A DNA stretch of 64,000 nucleotides, from positions 25,645 through 89,644 of the forward strand of contig JAFAER010000095.1 in the NCBI GenBank assembly GCA_023423895.1, read 5' to 3'. Each line of letters begins with the position of its first letter. Position 1 is the stretch's first letter. This DNA is from Pseudomonadota bacterium. GTDB lineage: Bacteria; Myxococcota_A; Polyangia; Polyangiales; Polyangiaceae. Shown here piece after piece: positions 33,043 through 42,240 of this stretch. Both the position numbers and the translations under genes were made by a program. Below the pieces are notes generated by a model that was not told the DNA's origin, did not search any database, and worked only from the letters and a program-made list of their open reading frames with translations.

Positions 33043-33747
33043 GTGCGCAGCCTCGGCATCATCCTGCTCGTGCTCGGCCTCGTCTCGGCGGTCGCCGGCT
33101 TCTTCAGTGGATGCGGCTCGCTGTTCAGCTGGAATGGCCGGCACCCGATCTCCACGACCCCGCTCGCGGACGGCGGACCGACCACCCAGACCCTCGTGCC
33201 GGAGCCCGGGCGCCGCTACACGCTGAGCGTCCAGGTCGTGTTCGACCGCGAAGGGCTTCCGAAAGAGGAGGGGATGGCGCACGTCGAGGCAAAGATGCCG
33301 CTCGTCGTCCGCGTGAAGGACTCGGCGGGGACATCGCTCGCCGAGACGACCGGGTGGCTCGATCCGGGGGAGCCCCCGAACGTCGTGCACGGCCAGGCCG
33401 TGCGCGAAGCCGAGCCCCGTCCGGGGATGCCCCAGGGAGCCGCGGCCAAAGCGGCGTTGCCCGAGCTCGTCGTCGAGCGTCTCGTCGGGCCCTTCAGCTC
33501 TGCGAGCGCCGCCCCTCTCTCGATCTACGTCGACGTCGGAGCCGACCGGATCGGCACGGCCCGCATCACCTCCCGCCGCCTGGTCGTCCACGACGATCGC
33601 ATGCCGCCGACCATCCGGAGCTCGTTCCTCATCGCCGCGGCCGGAACGGTCGCGTTCTTGGCGGGGCTGGCCCTGGTCGTCGTGGGGTGGTTTCGTCGTC
33701 GTGCGCAGCGGAAACAGGGTGGTATTCGCGCGCTCAAAGTCGTTTAA
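33043..33747 (+). CDS. Membrane protein with two transmembrane helices
   Basis: The start is GTG 33043 for 234 residues. Helix one is at residues about 3-22 (GIILLVLGLVSAVAGFF) and helix two at about 197-217 (FLIAAAGTVAFLAGLALVVVGWF), followed by the basic tail RRRAQRK. Between them lies an extracytoplasmic domain with strands (YTLSVQVVFD, PLVVRVKDSAG). The design resembles small signal or envelope proteins; no family is recognised. Its stop overlaps the start of the next gene by one base (TAATG), suggesting coupled translation. Confidence 0.7.
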   Translation: MRSLGIILLVLGLVSAVAGFFSGCGSLFSWNGRHPISTTPLADGGPTTQTLVPEPGRRYTLSVQVVFDREGLPKEEGMAHVEAKMPLVVRVKDSAGTSLAETTGWLDPGEPPNVVHGQAVREAEPRPGMPQGAAAKAALPELVVERLVGPFSSASAAPLSIYVDVGADRIGTARITSRRLVVHDDRMPPTIRSSFLIAAAGTVAFLAGLALVVVGWFRRRAQRKQGGIRALKVV

Positions 33748-34640
33748 TGCGCGCCATGCCCATTCGTACGTCGAACCGCGCTGCGCTCGTTGCGACGGCG
33801 TCGTTCGTGATTGCGCTGGGGGCAGCAGTTGGGCCCGCCGAAGGTCAGGCGTTCGCGCAAAACAACACGCCCAAGGCTCAAAATCAGAACAAGGAGAACT
33901 CCGGGGCCGCCGACTCGGCAACGCCCACCGAGGAGGAAAAGAAGGCCGAGGAGGAGACGCAGGCCGCCGCAGCAAAGCCGGCCGCCGAGGAGGCGAAAGC
34001 GGACGAGAAAGCAGGCGAGGACGGGGAGCTCGATCTGAGCAAGGAGTCCGCAAAGGCGGTCTACTTCTCGGGCGACGTCGGCTTCACGCGCTCCGATCTC
34101 GGCGGTCTCTCGGACAGCCTCGGCTTCGATCGCACGGCCGCAAACGGCCTTCTCTACGGGCTCTCGGCGGGGCTCCGCCTCAAGGACTTCCGGTTCGGAG
34201 CGCGCTGGCGCGTCTACGATACGACGGAGTTCGCGCTCTGGACGTTCGCGCTCTCGGCGGGCTACGGCCTTCCGATCCGTCCGATCTCGCCGGTCTTCTC
34301 CGTGCACGCCGGTTACGTGTTCGACCAGGACATGCAGGCGGGGCTGTTCCGGAAGTCGCTCGCGCCGGGCGTCGTGCTTCCTCCCGACGTCGACACGAAG
34401 GGCCTGCTCGTCGGGGCCGACATCAACGCGAGCTACTGGGTCACGCGGTTCGTGCGGCTCGGCGTGTTCATCGGCGCAGACCTGATGTTCCTCCATCGCT
34501 CGAAGGTCGACGTCCCGTACTCCGTGTTCGGGACGCCTGCCGAATACTCGTCGCTGCCCCTCTACTCGGACTCGGGCAGCTCGGTCGGCTTGAACCTCAA
34601 CGCCGGCTTCCGCGGCGCGTTCGACATCGCATTCAAGTAG
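33747..34640 (+). CDS. Outer-membrane beta-barrel protein with charged N-terminal linker
   Basis: The start at ATG 33747 (MRAMPIRTS; ATG 33756 is an alternative) gives 297 residues with a signal peptide ending GQAFA. Residues about 40-100 are Ala/Glu/Lys-rich and probably helical (EEEKKAEEETQAAAAKPAAEE), a possible periplasmic spacer. The rest alternates amphipathic strands (FSGDVGFTR, RFGARWRVYD, VFSVHAGYVFDQD, GVFIGADLMFLH), consistent with an 8- to 10-strand barrel, and ends FDIAFK. It overlaps the upstream membrane-protein gene and is followed by a terminator hairpin. Confidence 0.75.
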   Translation: MRAMPIRTSNRAALVATASFVIALGAAVGPAEGQAFAQNNTPKAQNQNKENSGAADSATPTEEEKKAEEETQAAAAKPAAEEAKADEKAGEDGELDLSKESAKAVYFSGDVGFTRSDLGGLSDSLGFDRTAANGLLYGLSAGLRLKDFRFGARWRVYDTTEFALWTFALSAGYGLPIRPISPVFSVHAGYVFDQDMQAGLFRKSLAPGVVLPPDVDTKGLLVGADINASYWVTRFVRLGVFIGADLMFLHRSKVDVPYSVFGTPAEYSSLPLYSDSGSSVGLNLNAGFRGAFDIAFK

Positions 34641-34669
34641 AGCCAGGCCGGTCACACGGCACCAGAGCA

Positions 34670-34697
34670 GGGCGGAGCCGCGCATGTGGCTCCGCCC
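34670..34697 (+). terminator. Hairpin terminator after the barrel gene
   Basis: A perfect 10-base stem (GGGCGGAGCC with GGCTCCGCCC) has an eight-base loop and is followed by TTCGTCGT. It starts 30 bases after the stop at 34640. Confidence 0.75.
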
Positions 34698-34926
34698 TTC
34701 GTCGTGTGGTCACGTGTACTGTGCACCATTCGAGCATGGGCATGTTCCTGCGCGCCCGCCGGTGGGGCATCCCGTGGGAGGGTGGCTCGCCGATCCACCC
34801 GTTTCGCGCGGAGGGAGCTCGGAACACCGCCTAGAGCCATGGATTCTCGCGGTGTAGGTGTCGTGGTGACTTCGGCACACCCCTCGCAGAGGCCGAGGCG
34901 CGGCGTTCTCGCTGCGGGAGGAAGAC

Positions 34927-36222
34927 ATGGACCTGTTCGGTGCGTCTCGTTGGTTGTCGCTGGCTTCGATGCTCGCACTCGCGTCTCTCGGCGCGGCGGG
35001 CTGTGCGGCCGACAGCCAGGATGACCACGTCGTCAGCGGCGACGACGAGTCGTCGAAGGACGACATCACCCAGGTCAGTCACACGAAGGTGAAGCGGCAG
35101 TCGATCGGCAACTGCTGGCTGTACGCGACGACGAGCTGGCTCGAGGCGATGAACAAGTCGGCGACCGGCGAGGAGCGCAACACGTCCGAGTCCTGGCTCA
35201 CGTACTGGCACTGGTTCGAGCAGATCGCGAACGGCGGCGCCCGCGACGAGATCTCGACGGGTGGCAGCTACGGCACCGCCGCAGATCTCATCGTCCGCTA
35301 CGGCATCATGAACGAGGGCGACTTCATCCCGAGCGAAGAGACCGCGGAGATGTCGAACCGCCAGAGCACGGCGCTGAACGCGATCAACGCGTCGCTGAAG
35401 AACGGCGCTCTCTCCGATCCGGCGGTCCGACGGGATCGCAAGGCCGTGCGTCAGGAGCTCGACCGCGCGTGGGGCCTCTCCTCGGAGATGGTCGAGCACA
35501 TCGACAACGTCTTCGGTCGCGGCGTGGAGCGAACGCTCGATCGCTCGGGCGTCGCCGTGGAAGCTGCCGCTGCCAACAAGGTCATCGTCCCGCGGACGTT
35601 CGAGGCTCGTCTCAAGGATCCGGAGAGCGGCGAGTTCGTCAACGCGACCCTCGCCGACGCGCTCGGCAAGGGCAACGGTTGGTGGGCGCCGCGCCAGGGC
35701 AAGTTCGCCTGGAACGAAGTGAACTATCCCTCTGCTACGAGCCAGCGCCGGGCGTTCTGGAAGCGCGTGCAGAAGGCGCTGCACGACGGGCAGCCGGTCA
35801 TCACGTCCTGGAAGGTCGACTTCAACGCGCTCACGCGGGACTCGCGTTTCTCCAAGGCGGAGCTCGATCGCCGCGGCCCGGGAAGCCAGGGCGGCCACAT
35901 GACCGTCATGCACGACTATCAGGCGGAGGTCCCTGGTGTCGGCCTCTTGAAGGCCGGCGAACAGGCAACGGCCGAGGAGATGGAGGCGGCGCTCGCGGAC
36001 GGAACGAAGATCGAGTTCGTCCGGGTGAAGAACTCGTGGGGCGGCCTCCGTCCCGATCGCTGGGACGACGCGATCCTGCCCGGGTACCACGACCTCGAGA
36101 TGGACTACATCAACGGTCCCATCAAGGAGTGTGATGAGGATGCGAGCGGTCACACCGATGCGTCGCGCTGCACGCGCGAGGTGACGCCGCTCTGGGACGT
36201 CGTGCTCCCCGCCGGCTACTGA
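34927..36222 (+). CDS. Papain-like cysteine protease lipoprotein
   Basis: The 431-residue protein starts at ATG 34927 after a GGGAGGA ribosome binding site. A signal peptide ends LGAAGC (Cys26). The mature protein has the papain-type trio: Cys63 in SIGNCWLYA, His324 in GGHMTVMHDY and Asn369 in VRVKNSWGG. SIGNCW replaces the usual QGxCGSCW, but the residues that matter are kept. The 260-residue spacing between Cys and His is longer than in papain (about 130) because of an insert at about 130-230. A peptidase acting outside the cytoplasm is likely, possibly on other bacteria or host proteins (inference). Confidence 0.85.
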   Translation: MDLFGASRWLSLASMLALASLGAAGCAADSQDDHVVSGDDESSKDDITQVSHTKVKRQSIGNCWLYATTSWLEAMNKSATGEERNTSESWLTYWHWFEQIANGGARDEISTGGSYGTAADLIVRYGIMNEGDFIPSEETAEMSNRQSTALNAINASLKNGALSDPAVRRDRKAVRQELDRAWGLSSEMVEHIDNVFGRGVERTLDRSGVAVEAAAANKVIVPRTFEARLKDPESGEFVNATLADALGKGNGWWAPRQGKFAWNEVNYPSATSQRRAFWKRVQKALHDGQPVITSWKVDFNALTRDSRFSKAELDRRGPGSQGGHMTVMHDYQAEVPGVGLLKAGEQATAEEMEAALADGTKIEFVRVKNSWGGLRPDRWDDAILPGYHDLEMDYINGPIKECDEDASGHTDASRCTREVTPLWDVVLPAGY

Positions 36223-36333
36223 GCGCGCTCGAGCTCGCGCGGTCGGCGCCATCCGCGCCAACGCTCGGCTCGAGCACGCTTCATGCGGGCAGAGCCTGCG
36301 CGCGCGCGCGTTTCGTGCGAGAATCAGGGGACC

Positions 36334-37197
36334 TTGGTTCATCACGACACTGTTCTCCGAGCCATCACGGACGACGGAGCCTTTCGCGTCATCGCGGCGG
36401 ACACGACCGCGACCGTACGGGGCGCGCTCGAAGCGCAGGTCCCGGAGGGGCTCGAGCTCGTCCGTACGTTTGCCGACCTGCTGACCGGAGCCGTCCTCGT
36501 GCGCGAGAGCATGGCGCCGGACAACCGGCTCCAGGCCATCCTCCAGGGCGATGACCCGCGCGCCCGCATGGTCGCGGACACGCACCCGGACGGCGCAACA
36601 CGCGGTCTCATCCAGCTGCCGCCGAACACGAAGACGATGCCGCTCGGCGAGCGCGGCGTGCTTCAGGTCGCGCGCACGCTGCACAACGGCCAGCTCCACC
36701 AGGGCGTCATCCAGGTGCCGCAAGGCACGCCGACCGTTTCGTCCGCGTACATGGCGTACATGCAGGAGTCGGAGCAGGTCGTGACCGTGATGGCCGTCGG
36801 CTGCCACGTCTCCGGTGGAGAGGTGGTCGCCGCGGGAGGCTACATGGTTCAGCTTCTCCCCGAGGTGGAGGAGGGGCCCCTGATGGTCATGACCGAGCGC
36901 CTCAAGGACTTCGAGGACATCGTCCCGCTGCTCGCGCGTGGGGCAGCGTCGCCCGAAGCGCTCCTCTCGGAGACGCTCTACGGCATGCCGTACACGAAGG
37001 TCGGCGATCGCACGGTCCACTTCGGGTGCCGCTGCAGCCCCGAGCGCGTCGCGGGCAGCCTCGCGTCACTTCCGCGGTCCGACATCGAGTCGCTGATGGA
37101 AGGCGGCAAGACGCTCGAGATCCAGTGCGACTACTGCCGCAAGAACTACGAGTTCACGATGGAGCAGCTCCGAAATCTGCTCGAGCCGGCGAATTAG
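36334..37197 (+). CDS. hslO: Redox-regulated chaperone Hsp33
   Basis: A TTG at 36334 (after AGGGGACC) aligns with the start of Hsp33 proteins (HHDTVLRAITDDGAFRV). An ATG at 36283 would add 17 residues of Arg-rich sequence. The 287-residue protein keeps Hsp33 motifs: QGDDPRARMVAD, QLPPNTKTMP, GVIQVPQG and a C-terminal zinc centre GCRC...CDYC, which has the CxC and CxxC arrangement. Oxidation of these cysteines switches on holdase activity under oxidative and heat stress. The stop overlaps the stop of the convergent HAD gene. Confidence 0.93.
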   Translation: MVHHDTVLRAITDDGAFRVIAADTTATVRGALEAQVPEGLELVRTFADLLTGAVLVRESMAPDNRLQAILQGDDPRARMVADTHPDGATRGLIQLPPNTKTMPLGERGVLQVARTLHNGQLHQGVIQVPQGTPTVSSAYMAYMQESEQVVTVMAVGCHVSGGEVVAAGGYMVQLLPEVEEGPLMVMTERLKDFEDIVPLLARGAASPEALLSETLYGMPYTKVGDRTVHFGCRCSPERVAGSLASLPRSDIESLMEGGKTLEIQCDYCRKNYEFTMEQLRNLLEPAN

Positions 37198-37883
37198 CGG
37201 CCCTCGAAGAGCGCGACGCGGACGTCCGCGTGCTCGAGGGTCGCGAACGCGCGATGCGCGCCGCACTCCGTGAGGTCGGCCGCCGTGTATCCGCCCGTCC
37301 CGACGCCGATGCAGCGGGCGCCGATGCCCTTCGCAGCGGCGACGTCTTTCGGCGTGTCGCCGATGACGACGACATGGCAGCCGTCGAGCGGGACGCCGAG
37401 CATCTCGGCACCACGACGTGCGCCGGCCCGAAGAAGCTCGGTGCGGTCCTCCGCGTCGCAGCCGAAGCCGCCGAAGCTGAACGCGCCGTCGAGCGCGCCG
37501 CGCGCGAGCTTCGCGTAGGCGCCGCGACGGACGTTGCCGGTCCCGAGACCGATGGCGACGTCGGGCGTCCCGTGCAGCGACTCGAGGAGCGCCATGACGC
37601 CGGGGAGGATGCGATAGCCGTCGGCCTTCGCGAGCTCGGACTCGAGCAACGTGAGGTAGGCGTCGAGGGCGCGGTCGATCTCGGCCTCGGTGACCGCTTT
37701 CGACAGAGCCTGCAGCCCGAGACGCGCAATCGCGCGATCGGTCATGCCGCCGAACGAGGTGCCCTCGAAGACGTCATCTCTGCCGTGAAGGCTCGCGAAC
37801 GCTCCGACCATCGCGCGTCGTCCCGCGCCTCCGGTGGAGACGAGCGTGCCGTCGATGTCGAAGAGCAAGACCGTTCGCATCAC
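37194..37883 (-). CDS. HAD-family hydrolase, phosphoglycolate-phosphatase-like
   Basis: The 229-residue protein starts with FDIDGTLVST, the HAD motif I with nucleophile and acid Asp. It has the cap helix region after it, a GTGNVR-type motif II, a basic stretch at motif III, and VVIGDTPKDVAAA (motif IV acidic pair). This layout matches the phosphoglycolate phosphatase/beta-phosphoglucomutase class (HAD-IA). Substrate is unknown. It is convergent with hslO, and the two stop codons overlap by four bases. Confidence 0.9.
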   Translation of the reverse strand: MMRTVLLFDIDGTLVSTGGAGRRAMVGAFASLHGRDDVFEGTSFGGMTDRAIARLGLQALSKAVTEAEIDRALDAYLTLLESELAKADGYRILPGVMALLESLHGTPDVAIGLGTGNVRRGAYAKLARGALDGAFSFGGFGCDAEDRTELLRAGARRGAEMLGVPLDGCHVVVIGDTPKDVAAAKGIGARCIGVGTGGYTAADLTECGAHRAFATLEHADVRVALFEGR

Positions 37884-37911
37884 CGGCCGTTACGATAGCA
37901 TCGTCGCCGAC

Positions 37912-39054
37912 ATGACGTACCTCTTCGAGACCGAAGAACACGCGCATCTTCGGGAGACGGTGAAGCGCTTCTCGCAGAAGCACATCGCTCCGCATGCCCA
38001 TCTCTGGGAAGAGGCGGAGGAGTTCCCGCTCGAGCTCTACAAGACGGCGGCTGATGCGGGTGTCCTCGGGATCTCGTACCCGACCGAGGACGGCGGCGTC
38101 GGCGGAGACATCACGCATGCGCTCGTGGCGGGCGAAGAGATGGTGCTCCAGGGCCGCTCGGTCGGCACGTGCGTCGGACTGAACAGCCACGGCATCGCGC
38201 TGCCGCCGATCGTGCGGATGGGCTCGGCCGAGCAGAAGAAGCGCTTCGTTGCGCCCGTGCTCGCGGGCGAGAAGGTGAGCGCGCTCGCGATCACGGAGCC
38301 GGGCGGAGGCAGCGACGTCGCGGCCATGAGGACCAAGGCCGTGCGCGACGGCGACGTCTTCGTCGTCAACGGCGCCAAGACGTTCATCACGTCCGGCTGC
38401 CGCGCGGACATCGTGACCACGGCCGTGCGGACGGGCGGCGAGGGGCACGCGGGCATCTCGCTCCTCGTCATCGAGCGCGGCACGCCCGGCTTCTCCGTCA
38501 GCAAGAAGCTCCGCAAGACCGGATGGTGGGCGAGCGACACCGCCGAGCTCACGTTCGAGGACTGCCGCGTCCCGGTCACGAATCTCATCGGCGAGGAGAA
38601 CCAGGGGTTCCTTGCGATCATGATCAACTTCGCGAACGAGCGCCTCCTGATCGCCGGCCAGTGCGTCGCCATCGCCGAGCTCGCCTACCGCGAGTCGATC
38701 AAATACGCGCGCGAGCGCGTGGTGTTCGGCAAGACGTTGATGGGCCACCAGGTCACCCGTCACAAGCTGGCGGACATGGCGACGCGCATCGCCGCCGCGC
38801 GCGCGCTCGTGGGCGAGTGCGCCACGCGCGTCGCTCGCGGCGAGCAGGTGCCCGGCCTCGCCGCGATGACGAAGAACACGGCCACGGACATGTGCTCGTT
38901 CGTCGTGGACCAGGCGGTGCAGCTCCACGGCGGCAACGGCTACATGCGCGAGTACCTCGTCGAGCGGCTCTACCGCGACGCGCGCCTCTACCCCATCGGC
39001 GGCGGCACGCGCGAGGTCATGAACGAGATCATCTCGAAGACGGAAGGGTACTGA
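37912..39054 (+). CDS. Acyl-CoA dehydrogenase
   Basis: The start at ATG 37912 gives 380 residues, typical for this family. Motifs: ALAITEPGGGSDVAAM (FAD/acyl binding), VNGAKTFITSGC, and at the C-terminus VQLHGGNGYMREYLVERLYRDAR. The last includes the usual GG(N/Y)GY motif; the catalytic base (Glu) probably lies in the helix before it or in the RDARLYPIGGGTREVM segment. The enzyme oxidises an acyl-CoA to the 2-enoyl-CoA in beta-oxidation or branched-chain breakdown, passing electrons to ETF. It lies 28 bases from the divergent HAD gene. Confidence 0.95.
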   Translation: MTYLFETEEHAHLRETVKRFSQKHIAPHAHLWEEAEEFPLELYKTAADAGVLGISYPTEDGGVGGDITHALVAGEEMVLQGRSVGTCVGLNSHGIALPPIVRMGSAEQKKRFVAPVLAGEKVSALAITEPGGGSDVAAMRTKAVRDGDVFVVNGAKTFITSGCRADIVTTAVRTGGEGHAGISLLVIERGTPGFSVSKKLRKTGWWASDTAELTFEDCRVPVTNLIGEENQGFLAIMINFANERLLIAGQCVAIAELAYRESIKYARERVVFGKTLMGHQVTRHKLADMATRIAAARALVGECATRVARGEQVPGLAAMTKNTATDMCSFVVDQAVQLHGGNGYMREYLVERLYRDARLYPIGGGTREVMNEIISKTEGY

Positions 39055-39085
39055 AGCACGTTCGCGCTCGCTCTCGTGCGCACCA

Positions 39086-40906
39086 TCAGCGAATCGGATC
39101 CAGCGGGGTCTTCACGAGCTTCCGGAGCGCCATGCCGCCCGGGTACGCGTAGCTGGCCGTACGGCCCCAGCCCCACACGGTGGCGGTTACGGGGCCGTTG
39201 CTCTTCAGGCGTTGTAGGCCCTTCTGGCAGACGCCGCCGTCGAAGGACTGGCCCGGCCCGAAGTCTCGGATCAGATCCACGCGCGTGAACTCGTACCGGC
39301 CTTTCGTCCCGACCGGCTTCCAGTCCGTGAGGTTGCCTGCGCACTCGAGCCACACATCCTCGAAGTGATCGCCGGCCTTCTGCCGGATGATCACGAGTGA
39401 CGTCTCCTGGTACGTCGGGTCCGCGTAGAAGCTGTACGAGCTCAGGTATTGTCCTGCGGGCACGACGTTCACGAACTCCGGATCGCCGTTGCAGCCGAAG
39501 TCGCGATCGCCGATGAAGTCGTCGCCCGCGAGCTTCTCGCAGCCGCCGGACATGTACGCGGCGAGGTAGACTGGATGATCCGCATCCTGGGTTCGGACGA
39601 CGAACGCGTCGCCCGTTCCGGACCAGAACGTGACGACCTCACCGGCGGAGAGTGTCGTCGGCGCGCCGGGGGGAACGGCCGGATCGTAGTCGAGGAGCGT
39701 GCCGTCGCGTGCGGCGACGATGCGGTACGGCATCGGCTCGTGCTCGTCTCCCAGACGAGGCCGATACCCGACGCCGACGTACTCCGAGCCCCACTGCTCG
39801 AACGTCGGAAGCTGCTGCTGTGCCGTATCGCACGCGGTCCGTGTTGCGGGAACGTCCATGCACTCGTGGCCGCCGAACACGGTCGTCGGCTTGGTCGACG
39901 TGACGATGCTTCCCGAGAGCTCCTCGGCCTGATCGAGTTGCAGGAATTGTCCCTTGCCGAGGCGGTAGCTCACGGGCTGGAGCGCCGGGCCGCCAACGAC
40001 GCCGTATCCGTCCTGGATGTCGTGCGTGGGCCGGATGGTGATCTCGGTGTCGTCCTCCGACGCGACGATCTGCGCGCTGGGGCCTGCGCCACTGAAGCGG
40101 ATCGGGATCGCGTTCTTCTCCCACGCGTTGACGATGATGTGCTGCGAGCCCCATACGGCCACGGGGAAGATGAGCGTCGCCGACGGCAAGAAGCTCGGCG
40201 CGCCGCCGTAGGGATAGATCGCGGCGAGGCTGACCGGCACGTTCGTCGTCAGGTGATACGCGGTGCCGAGCCCGGTGCCGGCGGGGACGGGATCTGCGTA
40301 CGTGGCAGGGACCACGCCGTCGGGGCATGGAGCCAGCTCGTTCGCCGTCACCGGTGGGGCCGTCGGATCTCTGTCGGAGACGAACAAGATCGCGCTTTCG
40401 CCGGGGCCGATCGCGCCTTCCTGCGGTAGTAGCGTCGCGTCTCCCGGCTTCGTGTGAAAGAGGGCCTTCGAGATGTCGAGGCGTTTCCCTTCGAGCTCGA
40501 GGGCGACCTCGAGCGGGAGGGACGACGTGTTGACGACGTACGTCGCGTAGCAGGACTGGCCAAAGCTCTTCGTGAAGAGCGGGGCCTGGAAGTAGAAGTC
40601 GCAGCCGTTCGAGCTCCGATCCGCTGCAGCGGCCGCGCACGGCTCCTGGCAGGTCCCGGCGCCGCACGCGAGCTCGGGCTTGCAGGTCTCGACGACCTCA
40701 CCGGTGCACGTGTTCATGACCGAACGTCCGTCGAGCGAGCACTGGAGCAAACACTCGCCGGCATCGTCGTCGGAAGCGTCCTGGCCGAAGACGCCGCCGC
40801 CACCCGCGAATGGATTCCGGTCGTCGCTGCAGGCGGCGATGCTCGCGAAGAAGGACGCCGCCCCTACGGAGAACAGTGCGAATGCGCGCAATCGTGAGAC
40901 CTTCAT
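39086..40906 (-). CDS. IgGFc-binding-type surface lipoprotein
   Basis: ATG 40906 gives 606 residues and overlaps the upstream gene (ATGA). The signal peptide ends IAACSDD (Cys26), followed by Asp/Gly-rich linker and a short Cys-rich stretch (CLLQCSLDGR, CTGEVVETCKPELACGAGTC). The body has repeated blocks: SCYATYVVNTSSLPLEVALEL, VPVSLAAIYPYGG, GSQHIIVNAWEK, VYLAAYMSGG, VVPAGQYLSSYSFYAD and DVWLECAGN. This is the IgGFc-binding (PF17517-type) fold found in bacterial surface proteins and animal mucin-like proteins; function in bacteria is unknown. A homologous truncated piece sits at 613-1191. It is the last gene of a five-gene lipoprotein block. Confidence 0.85.
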   Translation of the reverse strand: MKVSRLRAFALFSVGAASFFASIAACSDDRNPFAGGGGVFGQDASDDDAGECLLQCSLDGRSVMNTCTGEVVETCKPELACGAGTCQEPCAAAAADRSSNGCDFYFQAPLFTKSFGQSCYATYVVNTSSLPLEVALELEGKRLDISKALFHTKPGDATLLPQEGAIGPGESAILFVSDRDPTAPPVTANELAPCPDGVVPATYADPVPAGTGLGTAYHLTTNVPVSLAAIYPYGGAPSFLPSATLIFPVAVWGSQHIIVNAWEKNAIPIRFSGAGPSAQIVASEDDTEITIRPTHDIQDGYGVVGGPALQPVSYRLGKGQFLQLDQAEELSGSIVTSTKPTTVFGGHECMDVPATRTACDTAQQQLPTFEQWGSEYVGVGYRPRLGDEHEPMPYRIVAARDGTLLDYDPAVPPGAPTTLSAGEVVTFWSGTGDAFVVRTQDADHPVYLAAYMSGGCEKLAGDDFIGDRDFGCNGDPEFVNVVPAGQYLSSYSFYADPTYQETSLVIIRQKAGDHFEDVWLECAGNLTDWKPVGTKGRYEFTRVDLIRDFGPGQSFDGGVCQKGLQRLKSNGPVTATVWGWGRTASYAYPGGMALRKLVKTPLDPIR

Positions 40907-42240
40907 GGAAGAACCACCTCTTGCGGGGCGAAGTCCGGTGAGCGCATCACGCCGGTGCCGAGCTGCCCGAAGTAGTCGTCCCCCCAGCAATAGATCGTGC
41001 CGCTCGTGAGAAGCGCGCAGGTCGCCTTGGCCGTCGTCCGGACCTCAGCCACGGGAGCCGGGAGTCCTTTCACCTTCACCGGTGCGATGGCGAAGTCCTT
41101 CGTCCCGTCACCAGCCTGACCACGATCGTTGTTCCACCAGCAGTAGACGCTCCCGGACAGGCCGACCGCGCAGCCGCGACGGTGGTCATCACGGAAGGCC
41201 GTGGTCGCCGTAGCCACCTGCGAGACGGGCTCCGGTGTGAGCACGAGCTCGGGCAACGCGCGGACGAGCGGGCTCGTCGCCGCGAAGTCGTGACGGCCGC
41301 CCCAGCAGTACACTGCGCCATTCGAGACGGCGCAGACCTCGTCGAACATCGCGTCGACGCTCGTGACGTTGGGGAGCGCGATCGGCTTCGGATGTGGATC
41401 GGGGAAGAGCGACGAGAGCCGTCCGAGCGGAGGGTTCGCTCCCCAGCTCGAGAGCGAGCCATCCGCGCGCAATGCGAAGGTCGCGTCGGCGACGATCAGC
41501 TCACGGATCGGCGCGCCAGGCGGGACGCCGACGTCCTGCGGTGCCCACCCCATGAATGGATCCGCGCCCGCCGCAGGCATCGCGACTTGGCCATTCGTGT
41601 TGCTTCCCCAGCAGAGCACGCTGCCCTCGGATGCGGCGCACGCGACGGCGAAGTCGTAGAGCGATCGCACGCCCGCCGACGCCGCCGACGCGATGGGCAG
41701 CTTCACCGGCGTCGTCTCTTTCGTCGTTCCGTTCGTCTCGTCGCGCAGGTACGGACCCGTTCCCCAGCACCACGTCCCGCCCGTGTCGTCGATGGCGCAC
41801 GAACGTCCGAGGTGGGCGATCTTCGGTAGGTCGACGACGCGTGCCGGAGTTTCGCTCCCGTAGCTGCTTGCATCGGGGCCGCGACCGAGCTGCCCGGTGT
41901 CGTTCTGACCCCAGCACACGACGCTGCCGTCTTGGAGGAGCGCACAGAAGCTCTCTCCGGGACCGGCAACGATCGAGACGCCGCACGACGGTCCGTTGCA
42001 GTCGACGGGCAGCGGCGAAGCATCGATCGGCGCGGCATCACCGACGTCCTGCCGTCCCGCATCGACGCCGACGGCATCGGACGCGGCATCCGCAGCCGAT
42101 GCGTCGTCGCCGGCGGCGGGAGGAGCGATCGGGTCGTCTTCGCTCGAGCAGCTGGCGGTCACACTGCACAGCCCCGCCGCGAGGATGACGGCGAGGGCGC
42201 CGGTGAGCCGCAGCTCAAGGAGTCGTCTTGTGTAGCGCAC
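40903..42240 (-). CDS. RCC1-repeat lipoprotein
   Basis: The 445-residue protein has a signal with lipobox SVTASC (Cys31) and a linker rich in Ala/Asp. From about residue 85 it shows RCC1-type repeats: CALLQDGSVVCWGQNDTGQLG, CAIDDTGGTWCWG, GSVLCWGSNTNGQ, GAVYCWGG, GSVYCWWNNDRGQAG and GTIYCWGDDYFGQLG. These predict a seven-bladed propeller, a scaffold for protein contacts. Paired cysteines in each blade would make intra-blade disulfides suitable for a surface site. It overlaps both neighbours (26 bases with the upstream gene; ATGA downstream). Confidence 0.88.
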   Translation of the reverse strand: MRYTRRLLELRLTGALAVILAAGLCSVTASCSSEDDPIAPPAAGDDASAADAASDAVGVDAGRQDVGDAAPIDASPLPVDCNGPSCGVSIVAGPGESFCALLQDGSVVCWGQNDTGQLGRGPDASSYGSETPARVVDLPKIAHLGRSCAIDDTGGTWCWGTGPYLRDETNGTTKETTPVKLPIASAASAGVRSLYDFAVACAASEGSVLCWGSNTNGQVAMPAAGADPFMGWAPQDVGVPPGAPIRELIVADATFALRADGSLSSWGANPPLGRLSSLFPDPHPKPIALPNVTSVDAMFDEVCAVSNGAVYCWGGRHDFAATSPLVRALPELVLTPEPVSQVATATTAFRDDHRRGCAVGLSGSVYCWWNNDRGQAGDGTKDFAIAPVKVKGLPAPVAEVRTTAKATCALLTSGTIYCWGDDYFGQLGTGVMRSPDFAPQEVVLP

